Below, in pieces: positions 1 through 8,424 of a DNA stretch of 64,000 bases. Numbering within the stretch: position 1 is the stretch's first letter; every line of letters starts with the position of its first letter. The position numbers and the translations under genes were made by a program. This DNA comes from Candidatus Tanganyikabacteria bacterium (GTDB lineage: Bacteria > Cyanobacteriota > Sericytochromatia > S15B-MN24 > VGJW01), in assembly GCA_016867265.1 (NCBI GenBank), contig VGJW01000014.1, positions 1-64,000 of the forward strand, in the 5' to 3' direction. The notes beneath the pieces are model-generated. The model saw only the letters and a program-made list of their open reading frames with translations, did not search any database and was not told the DNA's origin.

Positions 1-134
1 AGGCCTGGTCCGACCTGCTCGCGCGGGGCGACCAGAAGGAAATCAATGGCCACATGAAGAACATCGACTTGATCCTGCGCAAGGACAATTTCGGTGTGAT
101 GAAAGCTGGATTGGAGGCGCAAGTCGCTGGCTGA
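1..134 (+). CDS. 3' end of an unidentified gene
   Basis: Only the last 43 codons are inside the window, read from position 3 to a TGA at 132-134. The visible tail is mostly hydrophilic and has one tryptophan near the window edge. I do not recognise the family. The stop lies inside the likely 5' end of the ComQ-like gene that follows, so the two are probably co-transcribed and translationally coupled. It could be a regulatory partner or peptide precursor for that system, but nothing in the visible residues proves it. The classical ComX feature, a tryptophan close to the C-terminus, is not seen. Confidence 0.45.
   Translation, partial: AWSDLLARGDQKEINGHMKNIDLILRKDNFGVMKAGLEAQVAG
113..117 (+). 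promoter_or_regulatory. GGAGG ribosome binding site setting a CTG start
   Basis: A GGAGG lies nine bases before an in-frame CTG at 127. The first in-frame ATG (256) has no such site. This is the main sequence reason for starting the isoprenyl transferase at 127. Confidence 0.45.
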
Positions 135-951
135 CGCCCCAGTTGCCCATCCTGTCCTCGACCGCTTCGACCGTGCTCTGGAGCAGAAGTGGGCAAGGGT
201 CACCAGCTCTAGCACTTGGCCCTTCTATCGACTGCCACGACGCCTCGCCCTTGCCATGCAGGTGCCGGAAACCCTGCGCCAGCTGCACGAAGCCATCTGG
301 CGCGAGGTCTACCTCGCTGCCGATATCCTCGACGATTGGCAAGACGGGGACTTGGACACGGAGCCCCATCGTCTGCTGGCACCGTTGGCGACCATCAGGG
401 GCTTGGCCCGCGCCATGACATGGGCAGGGCAGTCACCCCAACCGGGATTCACGCTGACCATCCTCTCGCGGACGCTTGAAAATCTTGTGCACGCGCAGGC
501 CTGGGACCTTGCGCCAAATACCGCCGAAGGCAGCACGCTCGTGGCCAGCCTCGAGAATCGCACCGGTGCCACCATGGGCGGCATGCTCGAGATGCTGGCC
601 GGCTTCAGTCCCGAGGGCCGCAACTGGTGCACCCACTATGCTGACTGGGGTCACAAGGTCGGCGCAGCCCTGCAATGGCGAAGTGATCTGGATGCAGCCG
701 TCGAGGCAGGTCCCCAAAGCGCTCGTTGGCAGTTCTTCCAGCAGACCGTTATTGGCCTCGGAATCGAGGGCCCCGTGCCAGCGGGCCTGATACTGGCAAG
801 CGTACGCCTTCGCCTCGCCCAACTGCGTGCAACCGTACTGGAGGCCGTGGCGGAGATGCAACCGGCCGAAGTCGTGGCGGCATTCGATGAGGCCTTTGCC
901 GTGGCATTGGATCTCAGGCTGGCCGAACGTTTCACGGAGCGGGACTCTTGA
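127..951 (+). CDS. ComQ-like isoprenyl transferase (polyprenyl synthetase fold)
   Basis: The protein has the two aspartate clusters of trans-isoprenyl diphosphate synthases. The first is DILDDWQDGD, about residues 66-75 if translation starts at CTG 127. The second is SDLDA, about residues 186-190. The acidic first cluster and the total length near 274 residues resemble ComQ, which prenylates the ComX pheromone in Bacillus. With the ATG at 256 the first cluster would fall at residue 23, too close to the N-terminus for this fold, and the frame is open upstream to 103. The gene overlaps the next one by TTGA, so the two are coupled. A plain short-chain polyprenyl synthase is the alternative, but the pairing with a ComP-like sensor favours a signalling role. 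The function is inferred. Confidence 0.6.
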   Translation: MADAPVAHPVLDRFDRALEQKWARVTSSSTWPFYRLPRRLALAMQVPETLRQLHEAIWREVYLAADILDDWQDGDLDTEPHRLLAPLATIRGLARAMTWAGQSPQPGFTLTILSRTLENLVHAQAWDLAPNTAEGSTLVASLENRTGATMGGMLEMLAGFSPEGRNWCTHYADWGHKVGAALQWRSDLDAAVEAGPQSARWQFFQQTVIGLGIEGPVPAGLILASVRLRLAQLRATVLEAVAEMQPAEVVAAFDEAFAVALDLRLAERFTERDS

Positions 952-3338
952 CGCGACGAGCCGTGGCGAGCGTACACCTGTGCCTCCAGACAGTGGCCTT
1001 GATCGTGACGCTGATGACCTCCCTTGGGTGGGTCGGGCAGACCTTTCACGGCTTCCGGCTGGATCCAGCCCTGTTCGTGTCCATCTTCAACCAGCCACAG
1101 TGGGCAGGACCCCAGGCCGGTATCCAACCAGAGGACCAGGTAATTGCCGTCGACAAGCGTCCAATCCCCAGCTACCGCCAGTTCGAGGCAGATATCCGGA
1201 ACCGGTCGGCCGGCGACAGCATCACCCTGACCATCCAACGCGGCGAGGCCACCCAATCGTTGCCCCTGCGTCTCGGAAGCTTCACGTGGTCCGATTGGCG
1301 CGACTCGACGCTGCCGGCCCTGTTCCTGTGGATGGTCCTGGTCGCCATGGCCACCATCACCCACCTTCGTGCCCCACCTGAGGCTACGGCCAGCTTGGCC
1401 CTCCTGGTCTTCCAGGGCAGCCTGGCCCTGTATGTCCTGACAGGCGTCGAATTCGACCTCGGTGGACGCCTTGGGCCAACGGTTTACTTGGCTTTCCAAG
1501 GCCTGTCGTGGGCCGCCCTTGTCTTGGCGCTGGCCTTCCCTACCCCCTTGATGGATCATCCCCGCTGGTCCCGAGGCCTCGGCTTGGTTGTCGGCATGGC
1601 CGCCCTGACGCTCGGCCTGCTGACCATCGTCGCGCTCGCGCGTGCCACCCGCAATCCCGCCGACCACCAGTTGTATACGCTCGTCGTCTGGCAGGGCACC
1701 GTGCTGCTCGCCTTCCTCGCCACCGTCTCCCTGCTGGCCAGCCTCGCCCTCCGCGCGTGGCGCACACGCAACCTGCTGCACCGCCGCCAGGCCCAGATCA
1801 CGCTGGTGGGGGCCCTGGTGGCCTTTCTTCCGTGGACCCTCGTCTGGGCGGTCCGCGATCCGGACCTGCAAACCCTCGCCTACAGCGCCACCCTGCTCTG
1901 CTTCGCGGCCTTCCCCGCCTCGATTGCCTACGCCATCGTCAGGGCCAGGCTCTTCGACATCGAGGTCGTGCTGCGGCGGACCCTGCAGTACGTGATGACC
2001 CTCGTCATCCTTGGCGGCGGCTATGTAGGCACCATGGCCCTGCTGACCTCGAACGCGGGCGAAGCCCTCGGCCTCGAGAACAGCCCCCTTGCCTCGTCCG
2101 TGGCGACAGCCCTGCTGGCCCTGGCCTTCCAGCCACTGTCCCGGCGTGTGCGCGACCAGATCGACCGGGTCTTCGACCGTTCCGCCTACAAGCCGGATCA
2201 GGTCCTGGTCGAATTCGGCCGACAGACGCGCGGCGCCGCGTCGGCCGAGACGCTCTTTCACGCGCTGCAGGCGGCCCTCGAGGCCTCGGTTCGGCCGACC
2301 TTCGTCAGCCTCTCCATCCCGGCGCAAGGCAATTGGCAGGCAGGTACGCCTGATGCCGCACGAATCTATCCGCTCAACCCGGGACCCGAGCCGTTGGGGA
2401 TCGTGACGCTTGGACCCCGGCAGTCCGACCTCGAGTACGGCACGGCAGACGAGGCCTATCTCGCCAACTTGCTGGCCCAGTTGGCCCTGGCTGCCGAGAA
2501 CGTGCTGCTGCTCGAGCGCATCAAGGTCCAGGAGCGTGTTTCCCAAGAATTGGAGATCGCGCATCAACTGCAGGAATCCCTGTTGCCCAACACGTTGCCC
2601 GCACCGCCGGGTGCGGACCTCGCCGTCTGGCACGAGGCGGCGCTCGAGATGGGAGGCGACTTCCATGACGTCATCGAGTTGCCGGGGGGCAAGCTGGGCC
2701 TGCTGGTGGGCGATGTCTCGGGCAAGGGCTTGCCCGCGGCCATGCTGGGCGCCGTGACGCTGACGCTGTTCCGCGCAGTGGCCAGCCAGCATCCGGACGA
2801 CCCGGCGGAGGCCGTGCGGGCCGTCAACCGTCTCCTGCGGCGTCAGCAGGGCCGGCGTTCACGCATGTTCGTGGCCTTCACCTACATGATTCACGACCCG
2901 GCCACAGGCAGGCTGGTCGGCTTGAACGCCGGCAATCCGCAGCCCCTGCACAACGGCATCCCCGTCCCGGCTACAGGCCTGCCGCTGGGTGCCCCGATCG
3001 AGGCCCACTATCGTCCGTTCGTGCTGGACCTGGCCCCGGGCGACGAGATCGTGGCGATCTCGGACGGCATCACCGATGCCCGCGACCCCAATGGCCAGCG
3101 TGCCGGCGAGGAACGTGTCGCCCGCTGGCTGCAGGCTCGAGACAGGCAGAGCGCACGGGACACGCTCCAGCACTTGCGATCGGCGCAACTGGCCCACCAG
3201 CGCCACATGGGCCTTTACGACGACACCACCATCCTCGTGCTTCACCAAGGGCCGCCGTCTTCGACGGCACCGGGAGCCCGACACGAAGCGGCACTCCAGC
3301 GCGAGGGCTTCGGGCTCTTCAGCCGGCCCCGGGGCTGA
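948..3338 (+). CDS. ComP-like PDZ/multi-TM sensor with SpoIIE-type phosphatase output
   Basis: This is an integral membrane protein of 796 residues starting at a TTG that overlaps the previous stop. Domains in order: TM helix at about 10-28; a PDZ-like extracytoplasmic domain at about 45-105; a run of TM helices from about 120 to 395; the RLFDIEVVLRRTL motif near 330 that is common in ComP-type sensors; a GAF-like region at about 415-520; and a PPM/SpoIIE phosphatase at about 535-765. The phosphatase metal motifs are visible: GGDFHD near 569, GDVSGKG near 588, SDGITDA near 705 and DDTTILVL near the end. ComP itself ends in a histidine kinase; here the sensor module is joined to a serine/threonine phosphatase of the RsbU kind, which normally acts on anti-sigma antagonists. 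No such target is in the window. Confidence 0.75.
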   Translation: MTRRAVASVHLCLQTVALIVTLMTSLGWVGQTFHGFRLDPALFVSIFNQPQWAGPQAGIQPEDQVIAVDKRPIPSYRQFEADIRNRSAGDSITLTIQRGEATQSLPLRLGSFTWSDWRDSTLPALFLWMVLVAMATITHLRAPPEATASLALLVFQGSLALYVLTGVEFDLGGRLGPTVYLAFQGLSWAALVLALAFPTPLMDHPRWSRGLGLVVGMAALTLGLLTIVALARATRNPADHQLYTLVVWQGTVLLAFLATVSLLASLALRAWRTRNLLHRRQAQITLVGALVAFLPWTLVWAVRDPDLQTLAYSATLLCFAAFPASIAYAIVRARLFDIEVVLRRTLQYVMTLVILGGGYVGTMALLTSNAGEALGLENSPLASSVATALLALAFQPLSRRVRDQIDRVFDRSAYKPDQVLVEFGRQTRGAASAETLFHALQAALEASVRPTFVSLSIPAQGNWQAGTPDAARIYPLNPGPEPLGIVTLGPRQSDLEYGTADEAYLANLLAQLALAAENVLLLERIKVQERVSQELEIAHQLQESLLPNTLPAPPGADLAVWHEAALEMGGDFHDVIELPGGKLGLLVGDVSGKGLPAAMLGAVTLTLFRAVASQHPDDPAEAVRAVNRLLRRQQGRRSRMFVAFTYMIHDPATGRLVGLNAGNPQPLHNGIPVPATGLPLGAPIEAHYRPFVLDLAPGDEIVAISDGITDARDPNGQRAGEERVARWLQARDRQSARDTLQHLRSAQLAHQRHMGLYDDTTILVLHQGPPSSTAPGARHEAALQREGFGLFSRPRG

Positions 3339-3417
3339 GACCCCAAGAGCCTCGCGCCCAGTCGCCATAGGCCATCCAGCCGATGAGTCCGGAGGCCGGA
3401 CGGGGTAGTCATGGCGC

Positions 3418-4326
3418 ATGCCACTCACCCCCATGTTGCGCGTCGCCCATCTCTCGGACCTCCACTTCGCACTTGAGCCCAGGTTAGGCTGGCCCCAGGG
3501 ACCCGACCTGATGCGCAGAACGGTGCAGGCCCTCAACCGGCTTGACCTGGACGCGGTGGTCCTGACGGGAGACATCTTCGACCAGTCAAATCATGACAGC
3601 GAGACGCTATCGGCTTTCCGTCGCGAACTCAGGCCCCTCCGCCATCCCTGGTTCGCGGCCCTCGGCAACCATGATGTAGAGAGCCTCAGGGCCGACCTCG
3701 CCCGCCGCAGGCTGATTGACGCGCTGGGCGACCACGGCCTGTCCCACTCGGGTGCGCCCTGATATAGGGTGCCGTTGCCGCACGGCCATCGCCTGGTCGT
3801 CCTCGACACGACCGACTCAGCCGAGGAAAGCTACCAGGGCTGGCAGGGTCGCCTGGGCCGCGTCCAGGCGCGATGGCTGCGGCGTACCCTGAAGCGCCAC
3901 GATCGCGAGCACATCGTGGGGGCCGTGCACCATCCCCCATTTCAGGCCCTGCCCTTCACCCAGGCCCTGCGTTTTGCCGAGCGGGACGCCCGGCGCGTGA
4001 CCCGCGCGCTCGCGACCGCCGGGACAAACGTACTGGGGGCCCTGTGCGACCATTTCCACCTCGCGACCAGTTCTTCCATCGGCAACCTGGCCGTCCACGC
4101 GACTCAGGCCCTGGTCGAGCATCCGCATCGTTTCTGGGTGCTGACGTGGCACCCCGGTGGCTGCAGGATGGAATGGCACCTGCCCGTCGATGGCTGGGAC
4201 CTGGCCTACTACCCCCCGCGCCATCGGGTCCGGGGTCGCATCATCCAAGGCCTCGGAGCCGTGGCTGCGCGTCAGCGTTCGGGTGCCCGCTCGATCACCA
4301 GGCCCGTCGTGATGCGGCGGTGGTAG
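3418..4326 (+). pseudogene. calcineurin-like metallophosphoesterase interrupted by an in-frame TGA
   Basis: One reading frame covers about 302 codons and carries the metallophosphoesterase motifs in order: SDLH at 13-16, LTGD near 50, GNHD near 82, VHHPP near 169 and DHFH near 210. A TGA at 3760-3762 (codon 115) splits it; the frame is the same on both sides and the protein would continue YRVPLPHGHR. A GTG at 3769 could restart translation but would give a fragment without the first metal ligands. Neighbouring genes use TGA as a stop, so general recoding is unlikely. A nonsense mutation (for example CGA or TGG to TGA) or an assembly error fits best. The tail overlaps the convergent gene by 55 bp. 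Confidence 0.7.
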
Positions 4327-5303
4327 AGGCCGACACGGCTGTCGACACCACGGCCCGGCACGACCATCGCGGCCGTCCCGCCGCCGTCGAGAATCACCGC
4401 CTCGTCGACCTTGAGCGTCGGATCCTGGTCTCTGGCCTGCAGCAACCACTGGGCCAACTCATGGACGCCCACGCCACGGCCCTCGGCCGCATCACCCTCG
4501 GTCGTCAACAGGACGAGACGGCCATCGGGCGTGACGCCCGCAACCGTCCGGGCATTTGCGGACCGACTGGCCTGGCCGCCATCCAGACCCTGCACGGACC
4601 GCGCCCGCTCGTCCGCCAGTTGTCCGCCCGACAGCAGCACGCCGTTGCCACCGAACAGATCCGTCACTTGCCGGCCTTGATCCTTCAGGCGGGCCAGCAA
4701 CGCCGTCGCTTTCTCGCCGGCGGCCGCCTCCCCCGTGAAGAAGCGTCCCTCGGCGTCGCGCGCAAGGAAGCTTCGCGGCACCGCACCCCAGCCCGACTTG
4801 ATGGTCGCCGAGTCGATCCGGACCTCGCCGCGGGCCACGGTCGGCCCGACGGGACGGCTGACGGGCGCGTCGGCAAGCGTCGAGAACGAGCCGTTGACGG
4901 CCGCGACCCGGCCCTGCGCCATCTGCCGCACGGTCCGCGTCCCGAGACCGCCTTCGGCAGGCGGCCCCGCCCAGAAAGTCACCGGAGTTCCCGGTTCCAC
5001 GACCAAGGCGTGCGTCACCTGCCCGTTGACGAGGGTCCGGGCATAGCGCACACCGGGTGCCAGTTCTGCCCAACCGGCAGGAAAGGCCGAAGCAGGCAAG
5101 GGTCCCTCGGGTCGCGGGGGAAAGAGGCGTAGCGGCGCGAAGGGGCCGTCCTCGCATCCCACGGATTCGGCGGAGCGAACTCCGGGCAACCAGCGATCCC
5201 GCGCCAGGCCGGGACGTGGCGCGGCAGGCTCATGCCCGACCCGCGCGCGACCTGCTGCCGCAGCGCGCGCCGACCCGTTGCGACGGACGGCATCGACGAC
5301 CAT
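4272..5303 (-). CDS. phosphodiester glycosidase (NAGPA) domain protein
   Basis: The 343-residue protein matches the phosphodiester glycosidase/NAGPA family: AAVNGSFS near 135, conserved central strands, and VILDGGGTAAMV near 310. The family hydrolyses N-acetylglucosamine-type phosphodiesters or related exopolysaccharide links. The first 60 or so residues are rich in Ala, Arg and Pro and do not look like a signal peptide, so the start is uncertain and could lie nearer residue 60. It follows the HAD gene by 36 bp on the same strand and may share its transcript. A second, secreted member of the family lies at 21600. Confidence 0.7.
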   Translation of the reverse strand: MVVDAVRRNGSARAAAAGRARVGHEPAAPRPGLARDRWLPGVRSAESVGCEDGPFAPLRLFPPRPEGPLPASAFPAGWAELAPGVRYARTLVNGQVTHALVVEPGTPVTFWAGPPAEGGLGTRTVRQMAQGRVAAVNGSFSTLADAPVSRPVGPTVARGEVRIDSATIKSGWGAVPRSFLARDAEGRFFTGEAAAGEKATALLARLKDQGRQVTDLFGGNGVLLSGGQLADERARSVQGLDGGQASRSANARTVAGVTPDGRLVLLTTEGDAAEGRGVGVHELAQWLLQARDQDPTLKVDEAVILDGGGTAAMVVPGRGVDSRVGLYHRRITTGLVIERAPER

Positions 5304-5339
5304 AAGGTCATCATCGCCACAGAGCCTTCTCCGATGACG

Positions 5340-6152
5340 TCAAGAAGAGCTTAAGGACCAGATCCCGTCGGCTCGAAGCAGACGATCGATTTCGCCTGCC
5401 GGCCCCAAGCCCACCTGCGGGACATGGTGTCGTGCGGCCGCAAGGACCGCCGGCGTCGCATCCCCGACGGCAACCCCGACGGCAGCCTTTCTGATCATCG
5501 TCAGGTCGTTGTCGGCATCCCCGAAGACCATCACCTCGTGCCATCCGGCGATGCCCAGCAGCGGCGCAAGTCGCTCGAGGGCGGTGGCCTTGGTGATCCC
5601 GGGAGGCACGATGTCGACGTGGAACGGCAAGCTACGCAAGACCTCCGCATGCCCCTCGAGCAGGCGCGCGACCTCGGCCAAGACCTCGGCCACCAGGGGC
5701 GGCGGTCCCAGGGCCACGACCTTGGAAGCCTCGCCTCCAAGATTCTCGATACGAGGAACGATGCGCGCGGGTGCCTTGACCCGGGCCAGGTACGTCTCCA
5801 TCAGCGGATCCGCGACCCCCTCGTGCCAGAACTGCTCCCGGCTGTAGCGCCCGACCATCAGGCCGGCCGCCCTGAGCACGCCCGCGGCCAGCGTCACGGT
5901 GGCCTCAGGGATCAGGTGCTGCCACAGGACCTCCCCCGTGGCCGGTTGCCGGACATCGGCACCTTGCGCCGCCACCAGGGGTGTGTCGAGGGCGAGTTGG
6001 CGCCAGTAGGGCACGGCCTGAGGATAGGAACGTCCCGTCGCGAGCACGACCTTGAAGCCCCGCCGGCGCGCGTCGGCAAAGGCCTGAATCACCGATCCGT
6101 CGAGCCGGCCACCGTGATCGATGAGCGTCCCGTCCAGGTCGCTCGCAATCAT
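5340..6152 (-). CDS. HAD-superfamily phosphatase, Cof/IIB subfamily
   Basis: The protein of about 270 residues opens with the nucleophile motif MIASDLDGTL, has ATGRS as motif II, and carries the MVFGDADNDLTM motif near the C-terminus. This order is typical of Cof-type sugar-phosphate or nucleotide phosphatases with a C2 cap. The ATG at 6152 is chosen because it places the catalytic Asp at the usual position; a longer ORF would run into rapZ. The substrate cannot be told. It is divergent from rapZ with about 40 bp between the starts. Confidence 0.85.
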   Translation of the reverse strand: MIASDLDGTLIDHGGRLDGSVIQAFADARRRGFKVVLATGRSYPQAVPYWRQLALDTPLVAAQGADVRQPATGEVLWQHLIPEATVTLAAGVLRAAGLMVGRYSREQFWHEGVADPLMETYLARVKAPARIVPRIENLGGEASKVVALGPPPLVAEVLAEVARLLEGHAEVLRSLPFHVDIVPPGITKATALERLAPLLGIAGWHEVMVFGDADNDLTMIRKAAVGVAVGDATPAVLAAARHHVPQVGLGPAGEIDRLLRADGIWSLSSS

Positions 6153-6193
6153 GCGGATCGGGACGTTTGACCCCGACCCGCCCGGGTGCAAAG

Positions 6194-7108
6194 ATGAGGG
6201 ACGTGGCACGTCAGGCAACCATCCAGATCATAACGGGCCTCTCCGGGGCGGGCAAGACGCAGGCGCTGCGTTGCTTCGAGGACTTGGGGTTCTTCTGTGT
6301 CGACAACCTGATCCCCCCGCTGCTGGAAGCCTTCGTCCAGCTGACGCAGGCGCGCTACCCCCAGATCGCCGTGGTCATCGACACCCGGGGTGGCGGCTTC
6401 TTCGACGAACTCAAGAGCACGATCGAGGCCCTGCGCAGCCATGGGCAGCCCGTCCGCCTGCTCTTCCTCGAGGCCACCGACGAAGTCCTGTACCGGCGCT
6501 TCAGCGAGACGCGCCGACGCCATCCGATGTGGGGCGAGGGTTCGCTGGTCGAGGCCATTGCCTCGGAGCGGGCCCGCCTGACGGGCATCCGCACCATGGG
6601 AGAGGTCGACGTCCTCGATACGTCCCATCTCTCTGCGCGCGCCCTTAAAGAACGTATCCTGTCGGCCCACGTCCTGCCGGATCAGGTCCAGGCCGCGATG
6701 CAACTGACGGTCGTCAGCTTCGGCTTCAAACACGGCGTGCCGCTGGACGCCGACCTCGTGATGGACGTGCGCTTCCTGCCGAATCCGCACTATGATCCGG
6801 TCCTGCGCCCCTTCACGGGCTTGGATGCGCCTGTACGCGACTTTGTCCTCGGGCATCCTGTCACGCGCGAATTCCTCGCGCGATTCCTCGAGATGTCCGA
6901 GTTCCTGATCCCCCATTACCGGGCTGAGGGCAAGACCCGGCTGACCCTGGCCATCGGCTGTACGGGCGGCAGGCACCGCAGTGTCGCCATGGTCCAACGT
7001 TTGGCGGCCATCCTGCGCGAAAGCCACCCCAACGTCGTCGAGACCCACCGGGATATCCAGCGACCGGCGGCAGAGTCCGCGTCCGCGGCCGGCGGCAGGG
7101 CTTCCTGA
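6194..7108 (+). CDS. rapZ: RapZ-type RNase adapter / P-loop nucleotide-binding protein
   Basis: The protein (304 residues) has a Walker A motif GLSGAGKT close to the N-terminus, DVLDTS in the middle, and the RapZ C-terminal signatures PFTGLDAPVRDFVLGHP and IGCTGGRHRSV. In Gammaproteobacteria RapZ controls GlmS through small RNAs; in other phyla the family binds UDP-sugars or nucleotides and its role is less clear. The ATG at 6194 was preferred to a start at 6167 because it sits just before the conserved start and leaves room for the divergent HAD gene. It overlaps yvcK as TGATG. Confidence 0.93.
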   Translation: MRDVARQATIQIITGLSGAGKTQALRCFEDLGFFCVDNLIPPLLEAFVQLTQARYPQIAVVIDTRGGGFFDELKSTIEALRSHGQPVRLLFLEATDEVLYRRFSETRRRHPMWGEGSLVEAIASERARLTGIRTMGEVDVLDTSHLSARALKERILSAHVLPDQVQAAMQLTVVSFGFKHGVPLDADLVMDVRFLPNPHYDPVLRPFTGLDAPVRDFVLGHPVTREFLARFLEMSEFLIPHYRAEGKTRLTLAIGCTGGRHRSVAMVQRLAAILRESHPNVVETHRDIQRPAAESASAAGGRAS

Positions 7109-8415
7109 TGGGTGCGCTCGGCAAGTGGCTGACGCCGGGCATGGGCCTGAAGCGTTGGCTGCTGCTGGCTGCCCTGGGGTTCGTGATCCAGGGTGGCGGC
7201 TTCATCCTGCTGACCATCGCAGCCTATCGCCAGATGCGGTACGGGCAGGAACTGACGCCTTGGATGGTGAGTTGCGGCAGCCTCGGTTTGCTGTTCGGGC
7301 TTGGCCTCGGCCTCTGGGCCGGTCGTCGGGTCGTCCGGGCCGTCGCCGTCGCCGTCCGGGCCACGCCGGCGGCGCCGTCCATCGTCGATTCCCTCTACCG
7401 CAACCGACCGCGTCGCGGTCCCCGTCTCGTCGCCATCGGCGGCGGTACGGGCCTCGCGTCCTTGCTGCGCGGTCTCAAGGTCCATTCGGACCACATCACG
7501 GCGATCGTCGCCATGACCGATGACGGGGGTTCCTCGGGCCGGCTCAGGACCGAAATGGGCGTCCTGCCCCCGGGTGATGTCCGCAACTGCCTGCTCGCGC
7601 TTGCCGGCGAGGAGAAACTCATGGCTGACCTCTTCGCCTATCGCTTCGAGACCGGTGGGCTGGAGGGACACAGCTTCGGGAACCTCTTCCTGACGGCACT
7701 CTCTGAGCTGACCGGCGACATGGAACAGGCGATTCAGGCCGCCAGCCGTGTGCTCGCCGTCCGCGGCCAGGTCTTGCCGGCGACGCTGGATGCCTTGACT
7801 CTGGCCGCCCGTCTCGAGGACGGTACCGAGGTACGGGGCGAAAGCGCCATCTCGGCCTCGACCACCCCGATCCGACAGGTCTGGTGCGAGCCTCACGATC
7901 CCGCGGCCCTGCCGGAGGTCCTTCGCGCCATCCGTGAGGCCGACGCCATCGTCCTCGGGCCAGGCAGCCTGTACACCTCAATCGTGCCCAATCTCCTGAT
8001 CCCCGAGATCCTCTCGGAGATCAGGCGTTCCTCGGCGCCACGCATCTACATCTGCAATGTCATGACGCAACCGGGCGAGACCGATGGCTACAGCGTCGCG
8101 GACCACGTTGCGGCCTTGCAGCGCGTGGGAGGACGCGACCTGTTCGACTGGGTCCTCGTCAACGACGAGTTGCCCCAGGTGTTGCTGGATGCCTACCGCG
8201 CCAAAGGTCAGGAGCCCGTGCGCATGGACCCCGGCGCCCTTGACGCCCTGGGGGTCAAGCCCATTGTCGGCGCGCTCATCGACGAGCACGCCGTGGTTCG
8301 CCACCGCCCGGAAGCGCTCGGCAAGGCCGTGATGGACTGGGTCACCGCCATCCGCCGCGAACCCACGGGCAAGCTGCTGCCTTTTCCCCCGGGACCGGAC
8401 CGCGCACGAAGCTGA
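7108..8415 (+). CDS. yvcK: YvcK/gluconeogenesis factor with N-terminal membrane anchor
   Basis: The 435-residue protein has two predicted TM helices (about 18-40 and 53-72), then a CofD/YvcK fold. The fold begins LVAIGGGTGL near 109 and has MTDDGGSSGRLR, PPGDVRNCL and LGPGSLYTSI. YvcK binds UDP-sugars and controls carbon flux and cell-wall synthesis. The adjacent rapZ-yvcK order matches Firmicutes and Actinobacteria, but the third member, whiA, is absent. The membrane anchor differs from soluble Bacillus YvcK. Confidence 0.92.
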   Translation: MGALGKWLTPGMGLKRWLLLAALGFVIQGGGFILLTIAAYRQMRYGQELTPWMVSCGSLGLLFGLGLGLWAGRRVVRAVAVAVRATPAAPSIVDSLYRNRPRRGPRLVAIGGGTGLASLLRGLKVHSDHITAIVAMTDDGGSSGRLRTEMGVLPPGDVRNCLLALAGEEKLMADLFAYRFETGGLEGHSFGNLFLTALSELTGDMEQAIQAASRVLAVRGQVLPATLDALTLAARLEDGTEVRGESAISASTTPIRQVWCEPHDPAALPEVLRAIREADAIVLGPGSLYTSIVPNLLIPEILSEIRRSSAPRIYICNVMTQPGETDGYSVADHVAALQRVGGRDLFDWVLVNDELPQVLLDAYRAKGQEPVRMDPGALDALGVKPIVGALIDEHAVVRHRPEALGKAVMDWVTAIRREPTGKLLPFPPGPDRARS

Positions 8416-8424
8416 TCGGGCGAC

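Noticed and set aside
651-2792. 713-codon minus-strand open frame opposite the sensor/phosphatase gene
   Set aside because: It is antisense to a gene with clear phosphatase motifs, is rich in Gln/Arg/Gly without any domain, and is typical of GC-rich shadow frames.
3760-3762. Selenocysteine at the metallophosphoesterase TGA
   Set aside because: No family precedent known to me and no convincing SECIS-type hairpin seen just downstream; a mutation or error is simpler.
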